From Gammaproteobacteria bacterium (lineage in GTDB: Bacteria > Pseudomonadota > Gammaproteobacteria > Pseudomonadales > Halieaceae): a stretch of DNA of 64,000 bases. Both the position numbers and the translations under genes were made by a program. The stretch's first letter is position 1. Every line of letters starts with the position of its first letter. Positions 1 to 8,741 of the stretch are shown here, in pieces. A model generated the notes under the pieces. The model saw only the letters and a list, made by a program, of their open reading frames with translations, was not told the origin of the DNA and did not search any database. The DNA is taken from contig JAUIEP010000003.1 of the NCBI GenBank assembly GCA_030428835.1, positions 1-64,000 of the forward strand. Reading direction: 5' to 3'.

Positions 1-281
1 GCGGGGCCGACAGCGAGCGAAGAGATATCGCGGGCCGGGGCCTGGGTGGGGCTAACGACGTCAACGCCAGCGCGGTAATCGAGGCCACTGGGCCACGGGA
101 TGCCGTACCACCGCCTACGCGGGGGGGGACGAAGGTTGCGTTCTGTGCAGGGGCGACGATGGTGGGGTTCTACGTATCGGCCACGATGGTTGGGTTATAC
201 GCGCGGCGACGAAGATCGAGTTCGCATGAGCGACGCGAGTTGGGTTCGCGTGAGCGACAATGGTTGCGTGCTGCGCGGGTG
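1..281. repeat. Edge copy of dispersed repeat: right half of hairpin element plus decayed 27-bp array
   Basis: Bases 1-120 align without gaps to 12455-12574, with mismatches at only about four positions (34, 76, 95, 117). At 12.4 kb the same sequence is the right half of a large inverted-repeat element, so the left half of this copy should lie just outside the window. From about 117 to 281 the sequence continues as 24-29-bp units resembling the 27-bp array that follows the second copy, but much more diverged. No gene is supported here; the short ORFs are open only because the repeat is GC-rich. The copy lies just 3' of the SYLF gene. Confidence 0.85.
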
Positions 282-854
282 CTAGAGCGGTGTGTAGGTG
301 AACTTCTGTCCGCCGAGGGCCGCCTCTACCATGAAGCCGCCCTTGGCGATGGTGAAGACCGCCAGGCCTTTGCGGTAGCCGGCGCTCACGACCTTGGCGT
401 CGTTGCGGCCGCCGCTGATGCCGACGACGGCGCCGCCACCGGTGCTGGCCTCCGCGGAGGCGCCCGCGGTGATCGCCACGGCAGTGGCCTGGGCGCTGAA
501 CTCGAAGGACTCCGAGGTGAAATACTTGAAGGCCTGTTCGTTCTCGAAAAAGATGATCTGGCTGAATGCCTGGCCGCCTATCTGCGCGCCGGCGGTGATC
601 TGGGTCATCGTGGCATTGCCGACATGCTTGGAGTCGATGAACACTTTGCCCTCGCCATGCGCGCCACCGACCACGAGACCGCCCTTGCCAACCGTGGGAA
701 ACACCGCGTAGCCGTAGGCGGTCTTGAAATAGTCCGCCGTCTGGCCGGCATTACTGAAGGAGCGGATGGCATCCGCGTAGGGGTTTGCCGCAACCGCCTG
801 GTTGAACAGGGCCAGAACGGACAGCAGAACGCTTAACGACAGTGCTTTGGTCAT
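282..854 (-). CDS. Secreted SYLF-domain (YSC84-like) protein
   Basis: A 190-residue protein with an N-terminal signal peptide (hydrophobic stretch ending NQAVA, likely cleaved before ANPY), followed by one SYLF/YSC84 domain covering most of the rest. Family hallmarks are the YAVFPTVGKGG segment, the GGQAFSQIIFFENEQAF segment and a glycine-rich C-terminal half. SYLF domains bind lipids or phosphoinositides in eukaryotes; the bacterial secreted versions have no established function. It is monocistronic, transcribed toward the repeat at the window edge, with its promoter in the 147 bp before the HD-GYP stop. The ATG at 854 places the signal peptide correctly. Confidence 0.88.
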   Translation of the reverse strand: MTKALSLSVLLSVLALFNQAVAANPYADAIRSFSNAGQTADYFKTAYGYAVFPTVGKGGLVVGGAHGEGKVFIDSKHVGNATMTQITAGAQIGGQAFSQIIFFENEQAFKYFTSESFEFSAQATAVAITAGASAEASTGGGAVVGISGGRNDAKVVSAGYRKGLAVFTIAKGGFMVEAALGGQKFTYTPL

Positions 855-949
855 GGCGGCAATCCCTTTTCGGTCGCGTCAATGGCTGCGCACAGGTCAC
901 CCGTGAGCGCCATCTCATTGTCCGTAGGGCTACTGATGAGGTCAAGGGC

Positions 950-969
950 GCGGGGTGTGAATACCCCGC
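950..969. terminator. Candidate hairpin between HD-GYP gene and SYLF gene
   Basis: GCGGGGT-gtgaat-ACCCCGC is a perfect 7-bp GC-rich stem with a 6-nt loop, just 3' of the HD-GYP stop. No U-tract follows on either strand, so intrinsic termination is only possible; it could equally be a leader hairpin of the SYLF gene. Confidence 0.3.
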
Positions 970-1001
970 AGGAACTCGAAAGACGGCTCGCGGTCGGCGC
1001 G

Positions 1002-2276
1002 CTAGTCTTCCAGGCGGATCTCGGAGAGGTCGAGGTCGTAAGCCTCGGGTTCGAGACTCTTGCTGATGCTCACCGCGTCCGCAGCATCGGTCGCCTCCAG
1101 CGCGTAGAGGTCCAGGACGCGCGAACGGGGCAGGCGCCGCTTGTTGGCATCGAGCAATACCATGATCTTCGGGCGCAGCCGGCGGGTGCGATATTCCGCG
1201 ACAACCACCCCGACTTCGCCCGAAGACAGCTCCACTAGGGTGCCCGCGGGGTAGAGTCCTACCGCCTGGATGAACGCTTCGACCAGCTCCGCCTGGAAAT
1301 CGGTGTCGCGCACGTTGTAGAGCAGCTTGATGGCGGCGGAGGGCGAGATGCGACTGGCATGCGGTCGCTGGTTGGTCAGCGCGTCGTAGGTATCCACGAT
1401 ACCGGCGATGCGCGCAAAGGCGGGTATCTGCTCCCGCGACAGCCCCGACGGGTAACCGGAACCGTCGTGTCGCTCGTGGTGATAGGCCACGATGTCGATG
1501 ACGTCCTGGTTGATCACACCACAATCATCGAGAATATTGAGGCCGTGCTGCACGTGCGCGGCGAGCGCCTGGGTCTCGCCATCGTCCAGCTCGCGGTCGC
1601 TGCGCAGGAGCGTTGGCTCGATCCGCAGTTTGCCGACGTCCATCAGCATGCAGCCCATCGCGAGCGAGCGCAGGTCGTGCCGCGGCAAGCCGATCTGCCG
1701 ACCGACGGCCACCGCCCAGATCGAGGCGCTCAGGGAGTGCTGGTAAGTGTACTTGTCGTGTTGCTTGAGGCGCGTTACCCACAGGCACGCATCGGGATTG
1801 CGGCTGATGCTGTCGACGATCGGGTCAACGGATTTGCGCAGCTTGATGACATCGAGCTTGCCGCCGTCGTTGACCTCCTGGTAAATCCTGCCGATGTCCT
1901 GCCGCAGGGTGCTGACGGCAGCGTGCGCCCGCGGGTGTTCCTCGTCCCACTGGGAGGCGTCGCGATAGCTCTTGATCGACCGGCCGGAGAAAATTTTCTC
2001 CATGGGAATGCGCTTGCGATTGACGCCCTTCCTCGGATCGGCCTCCCGCTCCGGTCGCGCTGACAGCACGTGTCGGATGCGCGCCTGCGGTACGGCGCTG
2101 CGCCGGTGATCCACATAGACGTAGTTGCAATAATGGCGTACACGCGCGAGGTCCTCCTCCGTCTCGATGAGGAAGCCTTGCGTTACGAATGGTGTCTCGA
2201 GCCATGGCCTGTCGAGCCCACTGACAAACATGCCAAGGCCCAACTCGCTTGTGGCTATCTTGACGGTCTTCAACAT
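1002..2276 (-). CDS. HD-GYP domain protein with DUF3391, first HD histidine replaced
   Basis: The 424-residue product starts at MLKTVKIA, the usual start of DUF3391 proteins; the longer ORF upstream is low-complexity read-through. Residues 1-130 are DUF3391-like, and about 170-350 form an HD-GYP domain, a family that hydrolyses cyclic di-GMP. The GYP signature is intact (HHERHDGSGYP, near 265-276), as are YQHS and HVQHG. The metal-binding HD dipeptide, normally in LLHDIGK, reads LMDVGK, with Met212 in place of His; I confirmed this on the nucleotides. Activity may be lost or altered, leaving a sensor or scaffold role. No GGDEF partner is nearby. Confidence 0.9.
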   Translation of the reverse strand: MLKTVKIATSELGLGMFVSGLDRPWLETPFVTQGFLIETEEDLARVRHYCNYVYVDHRRSAVPQARIRHVLSARPEREADPRKGVNRKRIPMEKIFSGRSIKSYRDASQWDEEHPRAHAAVSTLRQDIGRIYQEVNDGGKLDVIKLRKSVDPIVDSISRNPDACLWVTRLKQHDKYTYQHSLSASIWAVAVGRQIGLPRHDLRSLAMGCMLMDVGKLRIEPTLLRSDRELDDGETQALAAHVQHGLNILDDCGVINQDVIDIVAYHHERHDGSGYPSGLSREQIPAFARIAGIVDTYDALTNQRPHASRISPSAAIKLLYNVRDTDFQAELVEAFIQAVGLYPAGTLVELSSGEVGVVVAEYRTRRLRPKIMVLLDANKRRLPRSRVLDLYALEATDAADAVSISKSLEPEAYDLDLSEIRLED

Positions 2277-2613
2277 CGCCGTCGGTTGCCCCGCTGTAAA
2301 ATGTGCTGCTTTTTCTGGATTCCCCCCTCCGCGTGAGGGCGCGTGCGGGTCAGAGAGGGCAATCCTCTGGTGCAGGGTGCGCCGCGCCATCGGCAATGTC
2401 CATAACAAAGACACTGACATATTAACGTTGGCGCCACAGTGTGAGCTGGCGCACAGTTTTCCGGCTGTCGGTCCGACGCCGCATCGGCACAGGTGGCGAG
2501 CACGGGTAGCCGACCCCGCCGTGGAGCGCCGCCCCGCCGCGGCCCCTGTGCTATAGTCGCTCGCCAGTGGCGGGGTTCCCGCCACACTCACGAAGGAGCA
2601 CAAGGGAGCGGGG
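2277..2613. other. Divergent intergenic region with leader hairpin
   Basis: This 337-bp gap separates the HD-GYP start from the sugar dehydrogenase start and must contain both promoters. Just before the plus-strand gene is a perfect 8-bp stem, GTGGCGGG-gtt-CCCGCCAC (2567-2585), followed by purine-rich ribosome-binding sequence (AAGGAG and GGGAGCGGGG) ahead of the ATG at 2614. I see no gene in the gap. Confidence 0.5.
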
Positions 2614-4110
2614 ATGCGCAAGTTCTTGATGGTATTGGGGGTGCTTGCCCTCCTGCTGGTCAGCCTGCCGGTACTGCTGCTGGCGACCGGCACCATCGAC
2701 CCCACCAGCCTGCGCATGGTCCTCAACGTGATGACCGGCGCCGGGGGCCCCGCGACGGACGAGGCCACCGCGCGCGAGCGCTACTCCCTGCCCCCGGGCT
2801 TCACCCTCTCCGTCTATGCCAACGATGTACCGAAGGCACGCTTCATGCGCTTCACCGAGGCGGGAGACCTGCTGCTCAGCCGCCCCCACGCCGGGGATAT
2901 CCTGCTGCTGCGGCGCGATGCGAACGGCGACGGCAGGCCTGACGCGAAGGACGTCCTGCTCGACGGGCTCAAGCGCCCGCTGGGGCTGGCCATCGACGGC
3001 TCATGGCTGTACGTCGCGGAATCCAACCGGGTGGGCCGCGTCCTGTTCGACGCGGAATCGGGCAGGCTGGACGGCGAATACCACCCGGTCATCGAGGGGC
3101 TGACCGACAACGGCAATCACTGGAGCAAGACCATCGGCATCGGCCCGGACGGCAAGCTCTACCTCGCCCAGGGTTCCACCTGCAATATCTGCGAGGAAGA
3201 GGATGAGCGCCGCGCCACCATGATGCGCTTCAACCCGGATGGTACCGCGGGCGAGATTATCGCCACGGGACTGCGCAACAGTGTCGGCTTCGACTGGGCG
3301 CCCTGGAACCAGGCGCTGTATGCGACCGACAACGGTCGCGACCTCATGGGCGATGACTTCCCGCCCTGCGAACTGAACCGCATCGAAGCCGGCAAGTTCT
3401 ACGGCTGGCCCTACTTCAACGGCGACAACGTACCCGACCCCGACATGGGCGCGGACCCTCTGGGCCGCTCCCCGACCGCGCCGGCCCACCCGTTTCGGGC
3501 ACACAACGCGCCCCTGGGCATGACCTTCCTGGACGCACGCGGCCTCCCCGCCCACTACAGGCGCAGCGCGCTGGTCGCGCTGCACGGTTCCTGGAACCGC
3601 TCGTCGCCGGACGGTTACAAGGTCGTGTCACTGCACTTCAGCGGGGACGGCATCGAGGAGCGCGATTTCCTCGCGGGCTTCAACAATGCAGACGGCATCA
3701 CGGGCCGGCCGGTGGATGTCGCGCAGGGGCCGGACGGCGCGATCTACATCTCGGACGACTACGCGGGTGCGATCTACCGCATCACCTACACCGGCGACAC
3801 CATTGCCAATGCTGGCGCACTCGCGGAACTGCGCAGCGTTTCACGCCTGGATACGCAACCCCCCGACTGGCTGGCGACGGCCGACCTGGAGGCGCTGGAC
3901 ACACGCGGTGCCGCACTGTACGCGCGGCACGACTGCGCCTCCTGCCACGAGCGGGGCGAGAACCCGAAACTGCTCAACGGCCTGGGCGAGCGCCTCGGCT
4001 ACAACGCCATCGACCAGGTGCTGCGGGAGCCGCCCTCGCCGATGCCCGCCCTGCCGCTGACGGAGGATGAGCGCCGCGCGCTGGCCGTACACCTCCTGAC
4101 GCGCAACTGA
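2614..4110 (+). CDS. Membrane-anchored PQQ-type sugar dehydrogenase with C-terminal cytochrome c
   Basis: A 498-residue protein. Residues 1-26 form a membrane anchor or uncleaved signal. About 55-400 is the six-bladed glucose/sorbosone dehydrogenase propeller (PPGFTLSVYA; LTDNGNHWSKTIGIGPDGKLYLAQG; TGLRNSVGFDW; YISDDYAG). At about 442 a CASCH heme site opens a small cytochrome c domain, with a likely distal Met in PMPALPL. The expected reaction is periplasmic oxidation of an aldose or related alcohol, with electrons passed through PQQ to the fused heme and on to the respiratory chain. The substrate cannot be told from sequence. It starts a three-gene run with 14 bp and then 1 bp gaps. Confidence 0.88.
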   Translation: MRKFLMVLGVLALLLVSLPVLLLATGTIDPTSLRMVLNVMTGAGGPATDEATARERYSLPPGFTLSVYANDVPKARFMRFTEAGDLLLSRPHAGDILLLRRDANGDGRPDAKDVLLDGLKRPLGLAIDGSWLYVAESNRVGRVLFDAESGRLDGEYHPVIEGLTDNGNHWSKTIGIGPDGKLYLAQGSTCNICEEEDERRATMMRFNPDGTAGEIIATGLRNSVGFDWAPWNQALYATDNGRDLMGDDFPPCELNRIEAGKFYGWPYFNGDNVPDPDMGADPLGRSPTAPAHPFRAHNAPLGMTFLDARGLPAHYRRSALVALHGSWNRSSPDGYKVVSLHFSGDGIEERDFLAGFNNADGITGRPVDVAQGPDGAIYISDDYAGAIYRITYTGDTIANAGALAELRSVSRLDTQPPDWLATADLEALDTRGAALYARHDCASCHERGENPKLLNGLGERLGYNAIDQVLREPPSPMPALPLTEDERRALAVHLLTRN

Positions 4111-4124
4111 CGCACCGGCGCTCG

Positions 4125-4673
4125 ATGTTGAACTGGTTGCCCAATGCACTGACCGCCTGCCGGCTGGTGCTCGCTCTGCCCCTGGCGTACTGCATCCTGC
4201 AGCAGGAATTCTTCCACGCGCTATTGCTGGGGGCCTTCGCCGGCTTTACCGACCTGCTCGACGGCTTTGCCGCGCGCAGGCTGCAGGCGTTCTCACGCCT
4301 CGGCGCCGCGCTGGACCCCATCGCGGACAAGCTGATGATCAACCTGACCCTGTTGTGCCTGGCCCAGGTAGAGCTAGTGCCGTGGGTCCTGGCACTGGTC
4401 GTGGTCCTGCGCGACCTGGTCATCGTCGCGGGCGCGGTGGCCTACCACTTCCTCATCGGGCCGTTCGACTTCGCCGCCCGCTGGCTCAGCAAGCTGAACA
4501 TGTTCATCCAGATCACCTATTGCGTGCTCGTTCTCAGCGCCCAGCTGACCCCGTTCACCGAGGAGCTGCTGGCCTGGGGCGGCATCGCCGTCATCCTGAT
4601 CGCGCTGGTCAGCGGCATCGACTACGTGTTCACGTGGTCGCGCAAGGCCCTCTCCGCCCGGAGCGCAGCCTGA
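4125..4673 (+). CDS. CDP-alcohol phosphatidyltransferase family protein
   Basis: A 182-residue integral membrane protein with the complete family signature D-x2-DG-x2-AR-x8-G-x3-D-x3-D (DLLDGFAAR through GAALDPIAD) and about five hydrophobic segments. Enzymes of this family transfer a phosphatidyl group from CDP-diacylglycerol to an alcohol, as in PgsA (glycerol-3-phosphate) or bacterial cardiolipin synthases. It looks PgsA-like in length and layout, but the acceptor is not determined. It lies 14 bp after the sugar dehydrogenase and 1 bp before the EEP-family gene, so the three are probably cotranscribed. Confidence 0.88.
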   Translation: MLNWLPNALTACRLVLALPLAYCILQQEFFHALLLGAFAGFTDLLDGFAARRLQAFSRLGAALDPIADKLMINLTLLCLAQVELVPWVLALVVVLRDLVIVAGAVAYHFLIGPFDFAARWLSKLNMFIQITYCVLVLSAQLTPFTEELLAWGGIAVILIALVSGIDYVFTWSRKALSARSAA

Positions 4674-4674
4674 C

Positions 4675-5463
4675 ATGGGCGGTGTGGAGCAAGGCGGCAA
4701 GCTGGAGACGCGGGACGAACTGCACGTCCTCACCTACAACATCCACAAGGGCTACTGTTCCGGCAAACGGCGCTTCGTGCTGGACCACATGCGCGAGCGT
4801 ATCGCCGAGACGGGCGCGGATATCGTGTTCCTGCAGGAGATCCACGGGACCGCCATCAAGAGCGACGCCAAGCGGCGGCGCTTCTCCTACCCGGACCAGC
4901 CACACTTCGAGTACCTCGCGGACCAGGCCTGGCCGCACTACGCGTACGGCCGCAATGCCATCTACCGCAAGGGCGACCACGGCAACGCCATCCTCAGCAT
5001 GTACCCCTTCGCGAGCTGGGAGAACATCGATATCTCGCGTTTCCGCCGCGCCAGCCGCAGCATACTGCACGGGGTCATCGAACTGCCCCACCGCGAGACG
5101 CGCCTGCACACACTGTGTGTACACATGGGCCTGCTGGAACAGGAGCGCAAGGAGCAGTTGCGGGCCCTGACCGACCGCATCAACGAGCATGTACCCCGCG
5201 ATGAGCCCATGATTGTCGCCGGCGACTTCAATGACTGGCGCCGCCGCGCCGAGGACCACCTGCACGACGACCTCGGGCTGTCCGAGATGTTCCTGCAGAT
5301 GCACGGCGAGCACGCGCGCACCTTCCCGGTATGGGCGCCGGTACTGCCGGTGGATCGCATCTACTACCGCGGGCTCAAACCCGAGCGCTGCCGCCGCCTC
5401 TCGCGCGGGCCGTGGCGCGACCTGTCCGACCACGCCGCCCTGTTCGGGGTGTTCAAGTTCTAG
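4675..5463 (+). CDS. Endonuclease/exonuclease/phosphatase (EEP) family protein
   Basis: A 262-residue soluble protein with EEP-fold landmarks in order: TYNIHKG near the N-terminus, the metal-binding Glu in FLQEI, GDFNDW at about 181-186, and a C-terminal SDHAALFGVF. The fold covers DNases, sphingomyelinases and inositol phosphatases. Its position directly behind a CDP-alcohol phosphatidyltransferase suggests phospholipid head-group or lipid phosphate hydrolysis rather than DNA cleavage, but this is inference. No signal peptide is visible. It starts 1 nt after the upstream stop. Confidence 0.85.
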   Translation: MGGVEQGGKLETRDELHVLTYNIHKGYCSGKRRFVLDHMRERIAETGADIVFLQEIHGTAIKSDAKRRRFSYPDQPHFEYLADQAWPHYAYGRNAIYRKGDHGNAILSMYPFASWENIDISRFRRASRSILHGVIELPHRETRLHTLCVHMGLLEQERKEQLRALTDRINEHVPRDEPMIVAGDFNDWRRRAEDHLHDDLGLSEMFLQMHGEHARTFPVWAPVLPVDRIYYRGLKPERCRRLSRGPWRDLSDHAALFGVFKF

Positions 5464-5557
5464 TAACGCACCCGGCGCGGGCCCGCACGGCGGAAACGGT
5501 TGCCGCGGGAACCCTCACTGGTTATCTTTTGACCCCCCGACCCCAGGTAACCGGACC

Positions 5558-7366
5558 ATGAGCTTACGCGAACGAATCTCCACCCTGCTCGAACTGCCCG
5601 CGCTGATGAAACTCAAGAAGGACCTCGCGCCGGTGCCCGCGGATACGCGGGACAGCGTGGTCGCGCGCATGGAAGCCACCGCCGGCAAGTACGCGCGGCG
5701 CGAGGCCGTGGTATTCGAGGGCAGGAGCCTGACGTGGGGTGAACTGAATGCCGAGGTCAATCGCGTGGCCCATGCGCTGAAAGCCAGGGGCATCGAACCC
5801 GGCGACGCCGTCGCGCTGATGATGGAGAACCGCATCGAGTTCCTGGTCTGCTGGCTGGCGTTGAACAAGATCGGCGGAATAGCCGCCATGATCAACACCA
5901 ACCTGACCGGCGGCTCGCTTACCCACTGTATGAAAATTGCCAATTCGCGGATGTGCATCTTCGGCGAGGAGCGCCTTGAGCCCATCGCGGAGGTGCGTGA
6001 GAACCCGGAACTCGCCGGCATCGAGGCGTGGCTGTACGTTGCCGATTCTGGGGCCATCGCCTGCCCGGACTGGGCCAGCGACCTGGTCGAGGAGGCAAAG
6101 GGCTGCTCCACACAGAACCCGCCGGACACACAGGAGCGCACCCACGCCGACACCGCCCTCTACATCTATACCTCCGGTACCACGGGGTTCCCCAAGGCGG
6201 CGGTGCTGTCGAACCGGCGCTTCCTGGTCTCCTCGGGCATCTCCCACATGGGCGGACTGAACCTGGACCACAGGGACCGCATCTACATCTGCCTGCCGCT
6301 CTACCACGGTACCGGGCTGTTCCTCGGCGCGGCCGCGGCCTGCCGCTCGGGCGCCTGCATCGTGCTGCGCCGGCGCTTTTCGGCGAGCAGCTTCCTCCCC
6401 GATATTCGTGAACATCGCGCCACGAGCTTCGTGTACATCGGCGAGTTGTGCCGCTACCTGCTGAACACGCCGGAAAAAATGGACGATCACAAAACGACGC
6501 TGACGAAGGCCATGGGCAACGGGCTGCGACCGGATATATGGCACGAGTTCAAGTCGCGCTTCGGCCTGAAGCGGGTCGCCGAGTTCTACGGCTCGAGTGA
6601 AGGCAACATCGCCTTTGTAAACTTCCTCAACAAGGACTGCACGGTGGGTACTACCGTGATGCCCCTGGCGCTGGTCAAGTACGACGTCGACGAGGACGAA
6701 ATCGTGCGCGACGCCAACGGCCACTGCATTCGCGTCGCGGACGGCGAACCGGGACTACTGCTCGGTCCTATCACCGACGAGACCGTCTTCGAGGGTTACA
6801 CCAGCAGCGAGGAAACGGAGAAGAAGATCCTGCGCAACGTGTTCGAGGAAGGCGACGCCTGGTTCAACACGGGCGACCTGATGCGCACCGTGGACGTCGG
6901 CTACGCGGTGAACTTCACGCACTACCAGTTCGTGGACCGCATCGGCGACACCTTCCGCTGGAAGTCGGAGAACGTGTCGACCAACGAGGTCGGTGAGATC
7001 ATCAACGGCTTCCACCAGGTGGATATGTGCAACGTGTACGGTGTGGAGATACCCGGCGCGGACGGCAAGGCGGGTATGGCCTCCATCGTGCTGGGCCCGG
7101 ATGTGAAGGAGTTCGACGTCGAGGACTTCTCCAACTACGTCGAGTCGGAGCTGCCGCCCTACGCCCGCCCCGTGTTCCTTCGGGTGCAGCGCGAGATGGA
7201 CACCACGGGCACGTTCAAGATGCTCAAGGGTGACCTGCGCAAGCAGGGCTACGACCCGGAACTGGTGACCGACCCGTTGTACGTCATGAAACCGCGCGCC
7301 GCGGGCTACGAGCAACTCGACCGCGAATTCTACGCCACGCTGCGCTCGGGCGCCGCGGGATACTGA
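5558..7366 (+). CDS. Very-long-chain/FATP-type acyl-CoA synthetase
   Basis: A 602-residue adenylate-forming enzyme. The ATP/AMP motif is YIYTSGTTGFPKAA; the FATP/VLACS-type motif appears as YGSSEGNIAFVN; the C-terminal domain carries DRIGDTFRWKSENVST. This marks the long/very-long-chain acyl-CoA synthetase branch close to FadD6 and eukaryotic FATPs: fatty acid + ATP + CoA to acyl-CoA + AMP + PPi. I chose the ATG at 5558, not the 5213 ORF start, because MSLRERISTLLELP begins the family alignment; the upstream part overlaps the EEP gene. The substrate could be a fatty acid or a sterol side chain. Confidence 0.93.
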   Translation: MSLRERISTLLELPALMKLKKDLAPVPADTRDSVVARMEATAGKYARREAVVFEGRSLTWGELNAEVNRVAHALKARGIEPGDAVALMMENRIEFLVCWLALNKIGGIAAMINTNLTGGSLTHCMKIANSRMCIFGEERLEPIAEVRENPELAGIEAWLYVADSGAIACPDWASDLVEEAKGCSTQNPPDTQERTHADTALYIYTSGTTGFPKAAVLSNRRFLVSSGISHMGGLNLDHRDRIYICLPLYHGTGLFLGAAAACRSGACIVLRRRFSASSFLPDIREHRATSFVYIGELCRYLLNTPEKMDDHKTTLTKAMGNGLRPDIWHEFKSRFGLKRVAEFYGSSEGNIAFVNFLNKDCTVGTTVMPLALVKYDVDEDEIVRDANGHCIRVADGEPGLLLGPITDETVFEGYTSSEETEKKILRNVFEEGDAWFNTGDLMRTVDVGYAVNFTHYQFVDRIGDTFRWKSENVSTNEVGEIINGFHQVDMCNVYGVEIPGADGKAGMASIVLGPDVKEFDVEDFSNYVESELPPYARPVFLRVQREMDTTGTFKMLKGDLRKQGYDPELVTDPLYVMKPRAAGYEQLDREFYATLRSGAAGY

Positions 7367-7369
7367 ACG

Positions 7370-7777
7370 CTACAGGTTACGCTCGCAGGCCTGCCTGATA
7401 CGCTCGGCCGGCACGGCGAGTTGCGCCAGCATGTACTGCCGGAATTCCTCCGGATAGCAGCAGGTCTCGAGGGCCTCGCCCATGCAGGCGAGCCAGTTGT
7501 CGCGCAGGCGGGCATCCACCTTCAGGTGCGCGTGGGCGGGCGGAATGCTGATCGGGCCGTACTTCTCCCGGTAGAGACGCGGCCCGCCGGTCCAGGCACA
7601 GAGGAAGCGCGCCAGCTTGTCGCGCGACACCGCCTTGTCGCCGGGGTGCATGTCCCAGATTTCCCGGTATCGCGGCGTATCCCGCATCAGGTCGAAAAAC
7701 GTGTTCACCAGGGTAAAGATGCCCTCCTCGGAACCCGCCGCACGGAACGTCGCATCGCCCTCGCCGTAAGTCGCCAT
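7370..7777 (-). CDS. Group II truncated hemoglobin
   Basis: A 135-residue 2-on-2 globin. Group II features are FLCAWTGGPRLYREKYG in the E-helix region, a proximal histidine in PAHAHLKVD and the conserved Trp in RDNWLACM. These proteins bind O2, NO or peroxide, and are usually assigned to NO/ROS detoxification or O2 handling. It is convergent with the acyl-CoA synthetase (3 bp apart) and 41 bp downstream of the SDR, with which it may be cotranscribed. Confidence 0.92.
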   Translation of the reverse strand: MATYGEGDATFRAAGSEEGIFTLVNTFFDLMRDTPRYREIWDMHPGDKAVSRDKLARFLCAWTGGPRLYREKYGPISIPPAHAHLKVDARLRDNWLACMGEALETCCYPEEFRQYMLAQLAVPAERIRQACERNL

Positions 7778-7818
7778 CTACAACACCTGTGCAATCAAGG
7801 ATAGCTGCATCGTAAGGG

Positions 7819-8667
7819 TCAACCCGCCCGCGGCACGAGGCGGTCCAGCCCGAAGCGCCTGGCCAGCAGCGCATCGAAGACCCGCAGTGGCAGCCAGCGC
7901 TTGAGCAGCGGCAGGACAGTGCTGCCCTTGCCGCCGCGCAGGATGGCGGGTGGCGCGTCCGACAACATCCTGTCAACCACGGGAGCGACGAACACCGCCG
8001 CCGGGGTCGCGTCCACCTGGCCCGCCTGGGCGCGAGCGCGGACGCCGTCTTCCACGCTCTTGTACAGGGAGTCTCCCGGCAGTTGCAGGTTCGCCTCCGC
8101 GTGGTCACCGAAAGAGGAGCGGATGCCGCCGGGTTGCACCGTGAGTACGTTGATTCCGAGCGGGGCCGTCTCCATGCGCAGCGCATCCGCCAGCGAATGG
8201 AGAGCCGCCTTGCTGGAACAGTAGGCGCCGGCAAAGGGCGTCGTGAACAGGCCCACGATACTGCCGACCATCGTCACCTGGGCGCGGCCGTTTTTCGCCA
8301 CCGCCGCGCGCAACAGCGGCAGTGCCGCTCTTGTGACCGCTACCGGGGCGATCACGTTGGTCTCGTACTGGGCGCGCAGGTCCTCGCGCGTGAGGTCGAG
8401 CACCGCTCCCACCTGCGAGAAGCCCGCGTTGTTCACCAGGATGTCGAGGTGGCCTTCTTGTTCCTGCACGGTACGCATCGCGGCAGCGATGCTGGTGTCG
8501 TCGTTCACATCGAGCGCCAGTGTCTGCAGGCCGAGTTCGCCGAGTTCCGCCAACGCTTCGGGCCGCCGCGCGGTGGCGAACACCCGGTGGCCGCGAGCGT
8601 GCAGCTCCCGGGCCAGCGCGGCGCCGATGCCGGTGGAACAACCGGTGATGAGAACAGTTTGCGCCAT
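7819..8667 (-). CDS. Short-chain dehydrogenase/reductase
   Basis: A 282-residue classical SDR. TGCSTGIG (residues 8-15) is the cofactor-binding glycine motif, NNAG the structural motif, and the catalytic tetrad includes Ser in GSIVG and YCSSK. TARRPEAL after beta-strand 2 favours NADP(H). The substrate cannot be assigned. The long C-terminal extension after about 200 resembles SDRs of the oxidoreductase/retinol-dehydrogenase-like group. It reads toward the globin gene. Confidence 0.9.
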   Translation of the reverse strand: MAQTVLITGCSTGIGAALARELHARGHRVFATARRPEALAELGELGLQTLALDVNDDTSIAAAMRTVQEQEGHLDILVNNAGFSQVGAVLDLTREDLRAQYETNVIAPVAVTRAALPLLRAAVAKNGRAQVTMVGSIVGLFTTPFAGAYCSSKAALHSLADALRMETAPLGINVLTVQPGGIRSSFGDHAEANLQLPGDSLYKSVEDGVRARAQAGQVDATPAAVFVAPVVDRMLSDAPPAILRGGKGSTVLPLLKRWLPLRVFDALLARRFGLDRLVPRAG

Positions 8668-8741
8668 GGCGGCCTCTCCCTGCGTAAGACCCAGCCAGTG
8701 TAGCGACTATGCGGGCGACCTGTCAGCGCAGGTCGGGCCGT

